A stretch of 64,000 bases of DNA from Pharus latifolius (GCA_019359835.1 CM033327.1:58979446-59043445); one strand, 5' to 3'; shown: positions 12,085-24,300, counted from the stretch's first letter. Notes: generated by a model not told the origin, from the letters alone. A program made the numbers and translations.

Positions 12085-12232
12085 AAAATATTTTTTTAAT
12101 ATTATAATAAAAATAGAGTTCGTTTTAGATACGATTTTCACATGAATTTATATTAAAATAAAGATATAATTAATTTTAGATATAATTTTTCATATAATAA
12201 ATCTATACCGTTATAAATATAATGAACGAAAT
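12085..12232 (+). repeat. Dispersed AT-rich repeat, copy A
   Basis: This stretch matches, in inverted orientation, the stretch 20568-20715. The shared core is ACATGAATTT.TAT followed by AAATAAAGA and TATAAATATAATGAA. It is probably a decayed non-autonomous element; the family is not identified. Confidence 0.5.
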
Positions 12233-12728
12233 AAACATTTTTTGGGATTAATGCAGGAATTTATAGCAATTTTTCTTTTTCTATGATTAATGTGGGAATT
12301 TAGAGTATTTTTGTGTAGGGTTAAAATTAATGCGGTGTTTTTAATATCATCAAATTTTATTATATAATAGATTTGCACAGAGAATGATTATTTAAAATAA
12401 TAATAAAAGCACACGTTATTTATATTTTTTAATTATTGTTCTTATCCCACAATGGTTGAGGACAAGACGGTAAAAATTGTGAGAGTCCACAACGGCGGCT
12501 AGAGATGTAAGTTGGGTCGTGCCGGGCTGGCACGGCACGGGTCCGTCGGGCCGGTGGCTTGTGTCGTGTCGTGCCGTGCCTGGGCCGGCCCGCGGGTTAT
12601 CGGGCCGTGCCGATTTAGCCCATTTGCTCGGCGGAGAGGCCCGGCACGGCACTATAGCCCGCGGGCTGCAGCCTGTGCCGGGCTGGCACGGGCATGGCAC
12701 GTTTCGAAGCCCGTCAGTCGTCGTTCGG

Positions 12729-13221
12729 TCATCTGGAGTGTCGCCGACGAGGATCATCGACATGTCGCAAAGGCACGGCCACAGAGGCGTCGCAGTGACG
12801 AGGCCAGCGATGGAGAGGACACAGGCGTCGGCAAGATTGGTGGCGGCGCGGGCAGAGATCTGCGGCGGCGCGAGAAGCGAGATCTGTGGCGGTGCGCGGG
12901 CCGAGATCTGTGGCGGCGCGGCACGCGGGCCGAGATCTGCAGCAGTGCGGGCGGCGCGAGATGTGCAATGCGGTGGGCGATGTCGCGGGCAAGCTCGCCC
13001 TGGAAGGCGGCTTCTGGAGCCGCGGCGGGAGCTTAAGAAGGAGCAACACGCCGCCCTCGAATAGCTCGTCGGCGAAGGACATCAGCACGTGCTCGGCGCC
13101 GCCGCAGCAGCATTATCAATGGTTGCCGTTGTGGAGAACTCGAAGCCGCCGTCGTAAAAGAGGTAGAGCGGCGCGCTATGGGAGAGATGATGGAACTGGA
13201 AGCAGCGAAGTGGTTCTCCAT
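12729..13221 (-). pseudogene. Host gene fragment probably captured by the hAT element
   Basis: This segment is far more GC-rich than the transposase beside it. On the minus strand one frame reads CFQFHHLSHSAP, then LYLFYDGGFEFSTTA. After a frameshift near 13080 another frame reads MSFADELFEGGVLLLLKLPP then RLQKPP. The combination FEF ... ADELF.GG ... LKLPPRLQ resembles the conserved core of plant membrane-associated kinase regulator (MAKR)-like and DUF1645-like proteins. That resemblance is from memory. Around 12840-12950 GAGATCTG(C/T)GGCGGCG recurs several times as an imperfect local repeat. No complete gene remains. Confidence 0.45.
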
Positions 13222-13997
13222 TCTTTTGTGTGGACTGTGGAGAGAGAGAAATTAATTGGAGTTTATAGGAAGGTGGTGGGCCTGCAGCGCAGCAGCGGTG
13301 CTGGACTGCGGAAGTGTGGAAGTGATTAAGTGAAGATTGAAGAAGAACAAGTGAAGAACTGCTGATTGCTGAACGCCTGAACTGAGGAACAGTCGAACTC
13401 GAAAAGAGGAAGTGTCGAAGTGAAGACTGAAGACTGATTACTGAAGAACAAGAACTGAAAATTGAAGAACAAACAGTAGTTAAACCAACAATAATTAAAA
13501 AATAGGATATGTTGAATTTAATAACTAATTAAGATACAATGTAGTATATGTTGAATTTAATAACATATATAATTATTTTATACATGACTAAAATGAATTT
13601 AAGAACATCTCGTTTCAACTTTCGAAACAATCAAGATCAACTCAAATCAAGATACAATATAGTTATTAGATGGATCAATATAAAGTTTAGTTAAACCAAC
13701 AATAATTAAAAAATAGGGAAAAACATAATTAAAATATCATAGAAAATTCAAACAAATTCGCACAAATTTAAAAAAAATCATACATGAGAATATGAGATTA
13801 AACAATTGCAAACAAATTTTAGAAAATGAATGAGGTTAAAGCTTAATAATAAATACGAGAATAATTATATTACTTATATTATTATATGTAAATGTTATTG
13901 CCTCATTAAAAACCTAATTAAGTAAAACCCAATGGGATAAAACATTAGTAAGAAAAAAGAGTGCAATAATTAATTACAAATTAATCCGAATTAATAT

Positions 13998-16106
13998 TCA
14001 ACCATTCCAACTCGCTAGTGAATTCGGTGTCCTCCAAGTTATGTTGTTCTCTTGTGGAAGCGTTTCCCAATCTTTAAGACAGGTGATTGCCTCCACCATC
14101 TCGGGGGTTAACATTGATCTTCTGTCTTCAACAATTCTTCCGATCAAACTGAAAGTAGATTCGGAAGAAACTGTTGATACTGGAACAACCAAGACATCCC
14201 GCGCTAACTGAGACAACACAGGATATCGTCGTTAGTTGTTCTTCCACCACAAGAGAACATTGTTAGAGTTGTCAGGATCATTTGCAAACTCAGAATCCAC
14301 AGAATGATCAATGTCGAGATAACGGTTGAGTTCCACTTGTGAACTCATAAGTGATGGTGTTGAAGGCGCTTCGCCTTGGCTAGAACTCTGCGAAGATGAT
14401 CCGCCTCCGCCTCCTCGTAGTGACTTCCATAGCAAACTGCCAATCTTCCTCCCTGTCTCCGATTCTTGTGGCGTTGATGTCATTGGTTTTCGGTATGCAC
14501 TTACAAACTTAGATTCATACAAACGAAAAACTCGAAAAATTTCATGAGTAACATGTGAATAACTTTCAGAATAATCAATATTTAAGACAGTACCTAATTG
14601 TTCCAAAGTAGATTGTAAACCAATTAATTTTAGTCTCGGATCTAAAATAAAAGCAAAATAATAGAGATGCGATATGCTTGTGAAATATTTTAAAATTTTT
14701 GTTCCATTTTTTGTACGACAACAAAAAAAGGGGGATCTGTTCTATATGATTCAAATAATTTTGCAATATCAAAAATATGATGTAAAACGAACCAAGATGT
14801 AGGATAATAAATACCAGACAATATTTTAGTAGATTCATAAAATAACTCCAAAAATTTGTAAAATCTATCAGCAATATACCAGATATAATCAGAAAGAAAC
14901 TCACTATTCATTCAAACATTAATAAATAATGTTAAAATATCTTTGTATGGTAGTACTTGCTTTAACATGAGGTAAGTAGAATTAATTCCACCTTACTTTC
15001 ATGTGAGTGCAAAATTTTCGAGGCCTCATATTATTGGCCTTACAGTAATTTTTAAATTCAGCTATACGTACATTTGAGGAAGTAATGTAAACAATGACTG
15101 AGCGAATAGTATCTAAAGGTGCGATCATTTCTTTCATACCTGCTTAAACGATAAGGTTGATAATGTGGCAGATCACCTTTGATGAAGAACATATCCTCCA
15201 ACATATGACTCAAGTGCTGGAATCAATATGTCCATTGCCTTCGTATTAGCTGAAGCATTGTCAAGAGTAATAGAAACAATATGATTTTCTAACTTATATT
15301 CACTAACTACAGTTAATATACGATCGGCGATAGCTTCTGCAGTATGTGCAACATCTATTAATTTAAAATCTATAACTCTTTTATTTAAAGAATAATTATC
15401 ATCTAAATAATGTGCAACTACGCTAAGATAATCCATTTTTTGATGGTTGGCGGACCAAATATCAGACATAAGTGCAAACGAAAATGTTACTTTTGAAAAA
15501 ATTTCTTTTATTATTGCTACATATTTTTCATAATATACTAAAATATCACTTCTAGTAGTGGTTCTACTTACTTTTTTAAATTGAGGACAAAATCCTCTTT
15601 GAATCATATTTTCAAAAGCGGCACTTTCACCTATCCTAATTGGCAAATCTTCAGAAACAATAAATTTGACCAGTTCTTCCCTACCTACCATAGGGTCATA
15701 GTTCTATGTACTTACAGTGCCATCAGCGGTGAAACTTAACTGTGTTTGCTGACCGTGAGGACGTAGTTGTTTTTTTGCGTAATTTTTTCCGTGACGAAGT
15801 AAATGTCCGGTCCCAACTGTAGATGCAGCTGATAAGATTTTTGTACAAAATTTTACAAATAGCAGTTTGTACCTTTTTCCCACTCGGGTCGATAGACTCA
15901 GATGGATCAAAATATTGCCAACATTCTGACTTTTTTGATCTTTTGCTCCTTACTGAGTTTGATGTCATTGATGGCGTAGAAGCAGAGCCCGCCGTTGGAG
16001 GAGATGATATCGGATTAGATTCGATAGTCCCCTCAATGACACCAAAATTATCAATATTATTTTTCTCGGCACTGAAATTCTCAAAATCAACAGTGTTGCG
16101 ATCCAT
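13998..16106 (-). pseudogene. hAT (Ac-like) transposase, inactivated
   Basis: Fragments in order on the minus strand spell an Ac-type transposase. The start is MDRNTVDFENF at 16106. A BED zinc-finger region follows (SECWQYFDPSE, then GTGHLLRH in another frame, 15900-15780). Next is the RNase H-like core (ALMSDIWSANHQKMDYLSVV and VSITLDNASAN, 15691-15173), then a middle domain (14911-14575), then the C-terminal dimerisation block (LARDVLVVPVSTVSSESTFS, 14219-13998). Breaks include frameshifts in the BED region, a TAG near 15704, a frameshift near 15175 and a TAA at 14232. The dimerisation motif is well kept. It cannot make a full transposase. Confidence 0.85.
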
Positions 16107-17564
16107 ATAGAAGTAAAAATAATATCTCAAAATAGAAAAAAATAAGTTTGAGCACAAAAATACCTTTTAAGGAAAAACAAATTCGTAGAGACTAGAGACC
16201 AAAAATTATTTTCATGAGAGTAAATATGATTTTTAGACAACAAGTCTGAATTTTTAAAAATAGAAAATATTTTTCTTAAAAATATATTACTCTTTGTCTC
16301 TTTACAACAATAAAAATGTTTTTTTTTTAAAAAAAATTTCTATAATATAAAACAGTGGAGTAAATATAAGTGTGTAACTATGTTAGATTGTGAAATTAAG
16401 GGAAAAACAATTTGTAGAAATCAAAAAATATTTTTATCAGTGTAAATATGATTTTTAGAGAACAAATCCAATTTTTTAAGAACAGAAAATAGTTGTTTTA
16501 AAAATAAAGTACTCTTTTCAGCAACAAAAAATGTTTTTTTAGAAAATAAAATAATTTCTAAAATAAAAAAACAGTGAGTTAAATTATAAGAATGAGACTA
16601 TGAAAGTATGTAGTAAGGAGAGTGAGAGATTTTACTGAAATTTGGAAGATTGGAATGAGGTTGGAAGTTTTTGGGTGTGCTTCGGGGTATTTATAGAAGA
16701 AAGAATCCGATCGTTTCCTTCGCAGCTTCGCTCAGTTCATGAGTGCGTGACCTGCGTGGCTGCGTCCAACGGCTCATCATGCACACAATAGTACAGCACA
16801 CATTTCAAAAATCCAACGGCTTAGTCCAAAACTCCAAATCGCGTGTGTGCCGTCCGTTCAAAATCCGGAAATTTCCGCCCGTTCCTCGCTTTTTGCGCCC
16901 GCGCCAAAGCATTGGCTGCACTGCCGCGCCTGCCGCCTCGTTTTGCGTTTCTCGGTTTTCGCGCCCTCGCCCGTTGCTGCGTTCTCATGCGATCACGGCG
17001 TCACGCACACGCACTGACGCGGTCACACACACGGCACATGCACTGACGCGGTCACGAGCTCACGGCGTCACGCAGTCATGCACACACACTCACAGTATTG
17101 GGCATTTGGGCCAGCCCGCTTGCTCACGGGCCTCTCCGTGCCGTGCCGTGCTGGACTGGCCCGCTTTGTAACGGGCCGTGTTGGCCCGGGCACGGTCTGA
17201 GGTTTCGTGCCCAGCCATGCCGCCCGTGGGCTGAGTTTCGCGGCCCGGCACAGCCCGTTTTCTTTCGTTCCGGGCTGGGCCGCATGCTGGGCCAAAATAG
17301 CGTTGTTCGGGTCGGCCCGGTAACGGCCCGGCCCGACTTACACCTCTAACGGCGTACCTTATCAGGATATTTTTGTTCAATTTTTGAAAATAAAAAAAGA
17401 CCAGATATGCGGTGTAATTTTCTAACATAAACAAGTTTTGGAGGGTGGTATCATTTCGTAGCAATCCATCGAGAGATAAAATAGTCTTTTTTTTTACAAT
17501 GACTTAAATATAAAATCCGACAAACTCAAAGTAGGGCGTGAAAAGCGATAGCGCGAAAACTATG

Positions 17565-17720
17565 TCGGCTATCTATAAAAGGCCAATGGCCCAACAAGAC
17601 CTAAACCACTGGCAGCCCACTTCCCACCTCTTCCTCTCGCTCAGCACATCCCCAGCCCAGAGGCCCACACCACACCTCGCCCCTCTCTGACTCCTTAGCT
17701 CGCGTTTCGGTTAGTTATGT
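17565..17720 (+). promoter_or_regulatory. Possible orphan promoter and 5' leader
   Basis: CTATAAAA at about 17572 follows a normal-looking upstream region and is itself followed by GGCCCAAC and AGGCCCAC (site II / UP1-like motifs of growth-related plant genes) and a CT-rich leader. No coding exon is attached. The mini LTR element at 17954 lies 230 bp downstream and may have split the original gene. Confidence 0.3.
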
Positions 17721-17953
17721 TGGTTGTTTCATTTTTTGGTTCTATCTTACGTATGTTAATTGGCACATCTCATCTGTTACTACTTTCCTTTCCTTTCCAC
17801 GCACCGTGTATGTATGTAGTTATAGTGTACTTGCCTCCATTTTGATCATTATACTCGATACCAAGAAAGAAATTAAATAAAAGGTCTTTTCCTAGCTCAA
17901 TCGACTAATTTCTTTGCTCTTCAAGTGTATCTGTCAATGTATCCTAGAGGCTT

Positions 17954-18697
17954 TGATGAGGACATCCTTCACATCAAAATCAGATGTCGTATGCAACCAG
18001 GAGATCCGAAAGAATGTCAAGTGCATGAGAGGAAAGAGTCCTGTTCGGATCCGTGAGAAATAGAAACTCCAATCAAGTGCCAATTTCAGTATAGATGTCC
18101 AAGACAGTTGTGCGAGTACTTGTTGGAAAGATAATCAAAAGAGCTTTCCAACGCATCAAAAATCATCGAATTCCGACATCGTATGCAACCAGGAGACCCG
18201 AAACAATGGCAAGTGCACGAGGGGGAAGAGTCCTGTTCGGATCCGTGAAAAATAGCTCGGGATTTTCTTTTTATAGTTTGTTAGGATTCTATTATGTTTC
18301 AAATTAGTTTAGAATTCTGGTTTTAAACATTCTATCTTTTGTAAATACCACCCTCTATAAAAGAGAGGCATGGTCATAATTTTGAAAACCACGAATTGAA
18401 TACACAAATATTTTTAGAGAAGTTTTTGCTCTTGTTCTAGATTTGTGCTCATAAGCCACCGCCTAGAATTGGGAGTTATTCTCTTTACCATTGTTCTTGT
18501 AATTTCTTCGTTGATTGCAGGAACAGTGCGTCTACTTTTGCGTGGTCAAGTAGACAACAATCAAAGCGTGTGGTTGGGCGAATTCTTTTGTCGCAGGTTG
18601 CTGTATTGACAGTGGTTGGTGCCATCGGTTCGTCAGGTTACACGAATCAACGAGTTATCAACGATTCTACGTCGTGAAGATCGGGCACCCCGTATCA
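17954..18697 (+). repeat. Left LTR of the miniature element
   Basis: 744 bp, ending CCCGTATCA. It contains an internal direct repeat of about 80 bp: ATCGTATGCAACCAGGAGA ... GTTCGGATCCGTGA occurs at about 17983-18063 and again at about 18176-18254. Confidence 0.85.
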
Positions 18698-18700
18698 TCT

Positions 18701-18711
18701 TGGTATCAGAG
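18701..18711 (+). other. Primer-binding site of the miniature element
   Basis: TGGTATCAGAG, complementary to initiator tRNA-Met, three bases after the left LTR. Confidence 0.8.
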
Positions 18712-19109
18712 TTTCGGTTTACACGATAGGGTTATTTATCCCTTAGTTTTGATCTGTTTTCAGCCTATACACCAAAAAGCCAAAAAAAAAAATTGACCTC
18801 ATCCCTGGAGCCTTGATGAGGACATCCTTTCCACCACATTCAACGTTTCAGACCTTTCTCTGTCCTTCAATTCTACACTGTTGGACTCGAGGGCGAGTCC
18901 TTTTCAAGAAGGGGAGTATGATGAGGACATCCTTCGCATCAACGATCGATCAGAAGAATTTTGCTCTCGATCAAAAGAACTCTGCACGCGTAATCAACAT
19001 GGCTCAATGTCGCAACATTGCTCATGGTCGCAACCTGAAAACCATCCAGTCTGCCGATCAAGCATACACTGTCAGACTCGAGGACGAGTCCTTTTCAAGA
19101 AGGGGAGTA

Positions 19110-19838
19110 TGATGAGGACATCCTTCGCATCAAAATCGGATGTTGTATGCAACCAGGAGACCCGAAAGAATGTCAAGTGCACGAGAGGAAAGAGTCCTGT
19201 TCGGATCCGTAAGAAACAGAAACTTCAATCAAGCTCCAATTTCAGCATAGATGTCCAAGACAGTTGTACGAATACTTGTTGGAAAGATAATCGAAAGAGT
19301 TTTCCAACGCATCAAAAATCATCGAATTCCGACATCGTATGCAACCAGGAGACCCGAAACAATGGCAAGTGCACGAGGGGGAAGAGTCCTGTTCGGATCC
19401 GTGAAAAATAGCTGAGGATTTTCTTTTTATAGTTTGTTAGGATTCTATTATGTATCAAATTAATTTAGAATTCTGGTTTTAAACATTCTATCTTTTGTAA
19501 ATACCACTCTCTATAAAAGAGAGGTATGGTCATAGTTTTGAGAACCACGAATTGAATACACAAATATTTTTAAAGAAGTTTTTGCTCTTGTTCTAGGTTT
19601 GTGCTCATAAGTCACCACCTAGAATTGGGAGTTATTCTCTTTACCATTGTTCTTGTAATTTCTTCGTTGCGTCTATTTTTGCGTGGTCAAGTAGACAACG
19701 ATCAAAGCGTGTGGTTGAGCGAATTCTTTTGTCGCAGGTTGCTGTATTGACAGTGGTTGGCGCCATCGGTTCGTCAGGTTACACGAATCAACGAGTTATC
19801 AACGATCCTACATCGTGAAGATCGAGCACCCTGTATGA
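19110..19838 (+). repeat. Right LTR of the miniature element
   Basis: 729 bp, same start as the left LTR. It lacks 15 bp present in the left copy near 18517, and its end has decayed from TATCA to TATGA. Confidence 0.85.
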
Positions 19839-19843
19839 GACTT

Positions 19844-20567
19844 CCTGTTTGGCCGTGCTTCAGACCTGCATCATGTTTGGGATGGACACCATTTGTATGT
19901 TGTCATTAGTTAAAACACCAGATTTTTAGTAATCTTGTCATTGTTGTTGTGTTGCCAAATGTAAACATATCAGGATGGATGAATCCTTCTTTTGGTTGGT
20001 GGTCTACGTGGCCCTTAGAGACCATTCTATGGATGAAGAGAAGTTGGACTACAAGAGGCGCTTGATGACTTGATTCCTTTCTCACTTGATGGATTAGTCA
20101 GAGACAGCATTAGCAGGCTTAAAGTACACTGTTGATTATAGTACATATCGTTCTAGATCCCTCTCCATTATCTAGCTAGTTTTTTGTTCCCTGTGATTAT
20201 TTGCCGTTTATCTAAAAGGTTCCTTTCACACTGTTGAGCAATTTTGTACAGATTCACCTCGCTGAGTTTAGTCGAATTGTGATCCGGCTCACAAACAAAT
20301 CACACAATTAAATAATTCATGATGGTGATAGACATATCAAATGAAAGGGTCATCTCACAGGTCTTTTTCTTTTTCATGTCTGGGTGCCTACTTAGATCAA
20401 GTCTTCATCAATCTGTTTTATATAATATATTATGATTATATTAGAAATATTATATTAATTTTGATTCTACATAGAAAAAATATTCAAAATTCTCATATCA
20501 ATCATAAGAAAAAAATTGTTAGAAATTCTCATACTAATTAAAAAAAGAAAAAATTGTTCCATTCATT
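19844..20567. other. Intergenic DNA with one possible exon remnant
   Basis: At 19976-20071, after an acceptor-like TATCAG, a short frame reads MDESFFWLVVYVALRD and runs about 33 codons to TGA. It could be the exon cut off from the orphan promoter at 17565 by the LTR element. I do not recognise the protein. The remainder is AT-rich and shows nothing. Confidence 0.3.
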
Positions 20568-20715
20568 ATATTTATAGCAGTATAAATTTATTATTTAAAA
20601 AATCGTATTTAAAACTAATTCTTTCTTTATTAGATACAAATTCATGTGAAAAAATTATATCATAAAACAATTTTATCTATATTATAATATTAAAGAAATT
20701 ATTTATTTATAAAAT
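20568..20715 (-). repeat. Dispersed AT-rich repeat, copy B
   Basis: Inverted partner of 12085-12232, lying on the other side of the hAT and miniature LTR elements. Confidence 0.5.
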
Positions 20716-21340
20716 ATGGATAAAATTTTATTTTATATAGAGATTAACTACACACGATTATGTAGCATTTTGGCTAGGTTTTTCTTAACTTAAAAAGTGG
20801 GATAGCAATACTCTCACAACATGACGTCAGCTCTGAGGTGTTAAAGAGCGAACGGGACGCGGATCCTCCAATAATAAGCAAGCCTCCGGAACCCGCAATG
20901 GAAAGCTCTCGATCCCCCGACGTTGCCTTCCCATCCATCACGAGTCCGGACGGCCGGGAGCTCGCCACGTGTTTAGCGCCGAAACAACAGGAAATAAAAA
21001 AAAAAGAAAACAGAATGGATGCAGACAACCACAACCAATAGCCAAAAACCAACGCAGAAGCGCATTTTTCCCCACTCGTCCCGATAGTACTAGCTTGATG
21101 AGTCACCAACGGGTGGGTCAAATTTATCGGGGCCCACATGCCAGTGATTCGTCCAAATTACAAAACGGGGACGCAAGAGATTAATCCCATAAGCTTCTCC
21201 CCATCTGAATGAATAAAATACCCACTCCCCCAGGACCAGTCTCCACCCCTTCTCGCCTTCTATAGCTCGTCCTAATCTTCTCTTCTCCAAATCAATAGCA
21301 ATTTGACAGATCTGGTTAGGGTTTCGGCTGCTGTGGGAAG
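20716..21340 (+). promoter_or_regulatory. Upstream region and 5' leader of the MDHAR gene
   Basis: GC content rises from about 20870. A weak TATA-like GAATAAAATAC lies near 21210 and a pyrimidine-rich leader (CTTCTCTTCTCC) near 21278 precedes the ATG at 21341. The exact start of transcription cannot be read from sequence. Confidence 0.4.
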
Positions 21341-24300
21341 ATGGCGACGGAGAAGCACTTCAAGTACGTCATCCTCGGCGGTGGCGTCGCTGCGGTATTC
21401 CATTACTCCCGGCCTTTGATTTTTTTTTTTGGGTGTTTGATCCATGAGGTCGATGGATTTACTTATTGATTTGTGGATTTTTGTATGCTTGATCTTACAC
21501 TGTGTTCCTGCCTATGTCCTTCGCTTCGTTGCTTCTAAGTTTCCCTATTGATTGATGATGTAATGGGATGTGTGAACTGATCTCATGACTTGTATATATA
21601 TATTTTTTCCAGGGTTATGCGGCACGGGAGTTCGCGAAGCTGGGAGTTAAACCTGGGGAGCTTGCCATCATCTCCAAGGAGGCCGTATGATCTCTCGCTG
21701 TAATTGATCTCGTGTAGGATGTTCTTATTTACCGAGAGGTCTAATGTAATAAATAAATAAACAATAAGAGTACCAACTATGCTTTGTATAGTTTCTTATG
21801 AAATTGCAGGTATGGATATGTACATGAGTAGCAGGATTATATGTGTGGAATTCTTCAGCTTGTTTTCTACTCCATTACAGAATAAGTGATGTTTTAATTT
21901 CAGCACTTTCCACTCGGATTAAGAAATGATACAAATTACTAATATTTACCCCGTCTTAATGCCCCCTCTCTGCGGATTTTTATTCTCCAATAACTCCGCC
22001 TCTCTAACAATACTTGTTCTTCACAAGTCCATGCATAAAACAAGGATAATGGCAAACTAGGAAGATGAACGCTTACTTTTTTGCCTTAAAATTGTAGATT
22101 ATAGGATATCACTTGTTTTATAACTTAACTTATTTCTGCGGCCATGCATTTCTTACCACCTTTATGCCTTCCAGGTGGCTCCTTATGAGCGTCCTGCACT
22201 CAGCAAGGGATACTTATTTCCTCAGAGTAAGTTTGTCAAATAGTGTGTATGACCCCTTGATGTCTGCTCTGTACTGCTTTCCTTGCTTGCTCATGTCTAC
22301 ATCATATCGGTATTAGCCATGCCTTACTAAGTCATTGGGTGACTTCTTTGAACAGATGCAGCAAGACTTCCAGGATTTCATGTGTGTGTCGGAAGTGGAG
22401 GAGAGAGATTATTGCCTGAATGGTACTCAGAGAAAGGTAAACTTTATCCATGTTCTTGTTGAAAATACTTGTATGTTTAATTTATGATTGCTGAAGTGGA
22501 TGTCTGCGTGTTATACAGCCCTTTGCACTTTCTCGCATGGGCAATCTTTTATACTGAACAGCATCTGATATTTGCATTGTTAGCTTGTCATGCTATCACC
22601 TATTTGGGAGTCACTTGCTACCAAATGTAGGTAGTGTGGTCACTGGTTTGTGGTTACTGACTCTCAACCTTCTTGTTTGTTGGGGGCGTTTGTTGAGTGG
22701 AAAATTCAAATTGCTATAGCAGTATAAGTTGACACAGAGACTAATCACTTAATGAGAAGATGTTCTTTTCAGATATAGAATGTTTGTTTGGCTGTATATG
22801 TTTGTCAATATTAACTGTGAAGAGAATTAAATTTCTACTTGCAAAAGCCAGATCCTTTTAATTAAACTATGTTAGCTGACTCAAATGAACTGCATACACC
22901 ATTTTTTATGATCTATTTGAGAATTAGGTTGTAAATGCACTACAAGATTATACGTGTGATTCTTTTGTAATGATTTTGTACTCTGAGCATGCCGTGGTTT
23001 TCTCTTTTGGCAGGCATTGAGCTGATCCTGAGCACCGAAATCACCAAAGCTGATCTTGCCTCCAAGACCCTGACTAGTGCAGCTGGAGCGACATTTACAT
23101 ATGAGATCTTGCTCATTGCTACAGGCTCCTCAGTATGTTTCAACTGTCAATTTTTCTCGCTTTCTTATATAAAATATGAACTGTAAAGTTTATTAAGTTT
23201 ATTAACACATGATTTCACAGTATATAATGGCATAAAAAGTCCTTGAAATTTATTAAAAAACACCCATGATTGTCACTATTTGCCTCCAAACACTCTTACT
23301 ATCTCCATTCTCAAACATGTGTCACTTTTGCTAAAGTTTTTTTTCACAAATATTTGTCATTTATGAATTTTAGGTAAAACTTTCCTATGCTACTGTTATT
23401 AAATTGGGTGGTTGGGTCTTATGTGTATGCGTAAATAGAGTTAAAAATTCATTAATTATAGTAAGTGGAGTTCATTTGTGCATGTATTTATTAGGGGTAT
23501 ATTTGGTATATTTTACTAAAATATGGTTGCCTTGATAACTACAATTTGAAAAAAAAAAAGTGATAGATATTCGAGAACAGAGGTAGTAAGATTTAAGATT
23601 GACCCCCATATCCTTTTTCATACTTTGGTCCTCATAGTTAAAATATCTGCATCTGCCCCTGACTGTTTCCCATGATAATATCTATTTTGTCTTGATGTTC
23701 AGGTGATAAAGCTCTCTGACTTTGGCGTTCAAGGAGCAGAGTCTAACAATATTCTGTATCTAAGGGAGATTGATGATGCTGACAAGTTGGTTGCAGCTAT
23801 ACAAGCGAAGAAGGATGGGAAGGCTGTGGTTGTTGGAGGAGGTTACATTGGCCTTGAACTTAGTGCAGCCTTGAAGATTAACAATTTTGATGTCACTATG
23901 GTGTATCCTGAACCTTGGTGCAGTAAGTATTACTACTATTCACAGATTGCCCCTAGGGGTCTAGACTGTTTTCTTCATTGTTGATTATTCAGTATTCAGC
24001 AAAGAAATAGTTTCATTTACATAAATTGCATGCAGTCATTGTGTGAAATTATGGAAAAGTTCTTGATAATCTTTTATCCTGTAGTGCCCCGCCTCTTCAG
24101 TGCCGATATTGCTGCTTTCTATGAGGGTTACTACGCTAGCAAAGGAATCAAGATTGTGAAGGGTACAGTTGCTGTTGGTTTTGATGCCGATGCCAATGGA
24201 GATGTATGTATATTGGTCCGATTCAGTTCTGGAATTTTTACTGTGGTTGCAAATGTTGAGTTTCTGTAATTTGTTTCTACTTACCAGGTTACTGCAGTGA

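Larger units (their letters stand above)
12500..17348 (-). mobile_element. hAT superfamily DNA transposon (decayed, about 4.85 kb)
   Basis: The ends are inverted: TAGAGATGTAAGTTGGGTCG at 12500, and on the minus strand from 17348 TAGAGGTGTAAGTCGGGCCG. The flanks are ACGGCGGC (12492-12499) and ACGGCGTA (17349-17356), an 8-bp target site matching at 6 of 8 positions, as expected for an old hAT insertion. Both subterminal zones (about 12510-12720 and 17100-17340) are dense in GGGCC and GCCGTGCC motifs in both orientations, typical of transposase-binding subterminal repeats. The inside holds a broken Ac-type transposase on the minus strand and, left of it, a GC-rich fragment resembling a captured host gene. 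Confidence 0.85.
17954..19838 (+). mobile_element. Miniature (TRIM-like) LTR retrotransposon, complete
   Basis: Two direct LTRs (17954-18697 and 19110-19838), both starting TGATGAGGACATCC, flank only 412 bp. TGGTATCAGAG (initiator tRNA-Met PBS) starts at 18701, three bases after the left LTR, and a purine tract AAGAAGGGGAGTA ends at 19109 directly before the right LTR. The flanks GGCTT (17949-17953) and GACTT (19839-19843) match at 4 of 5. There is no gag or pol; the inside keeps only a few codons resembling the end of a gypsy polyprotein (ESFSRRGV). It must have moved with proteins from another element. The LTRs differ by scattered substitutions and a 15-bp deletion in the right copy. Confidence 0.85.

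Noticed and set aside
12512..13064. Long plus-strand ORFs rich in Gly, Arg and Trp at the hAT left end
   Set aside because: They run through GGGCC/GCCGTGCC subterminal repeats; open frames are caused by GC content, not coding.
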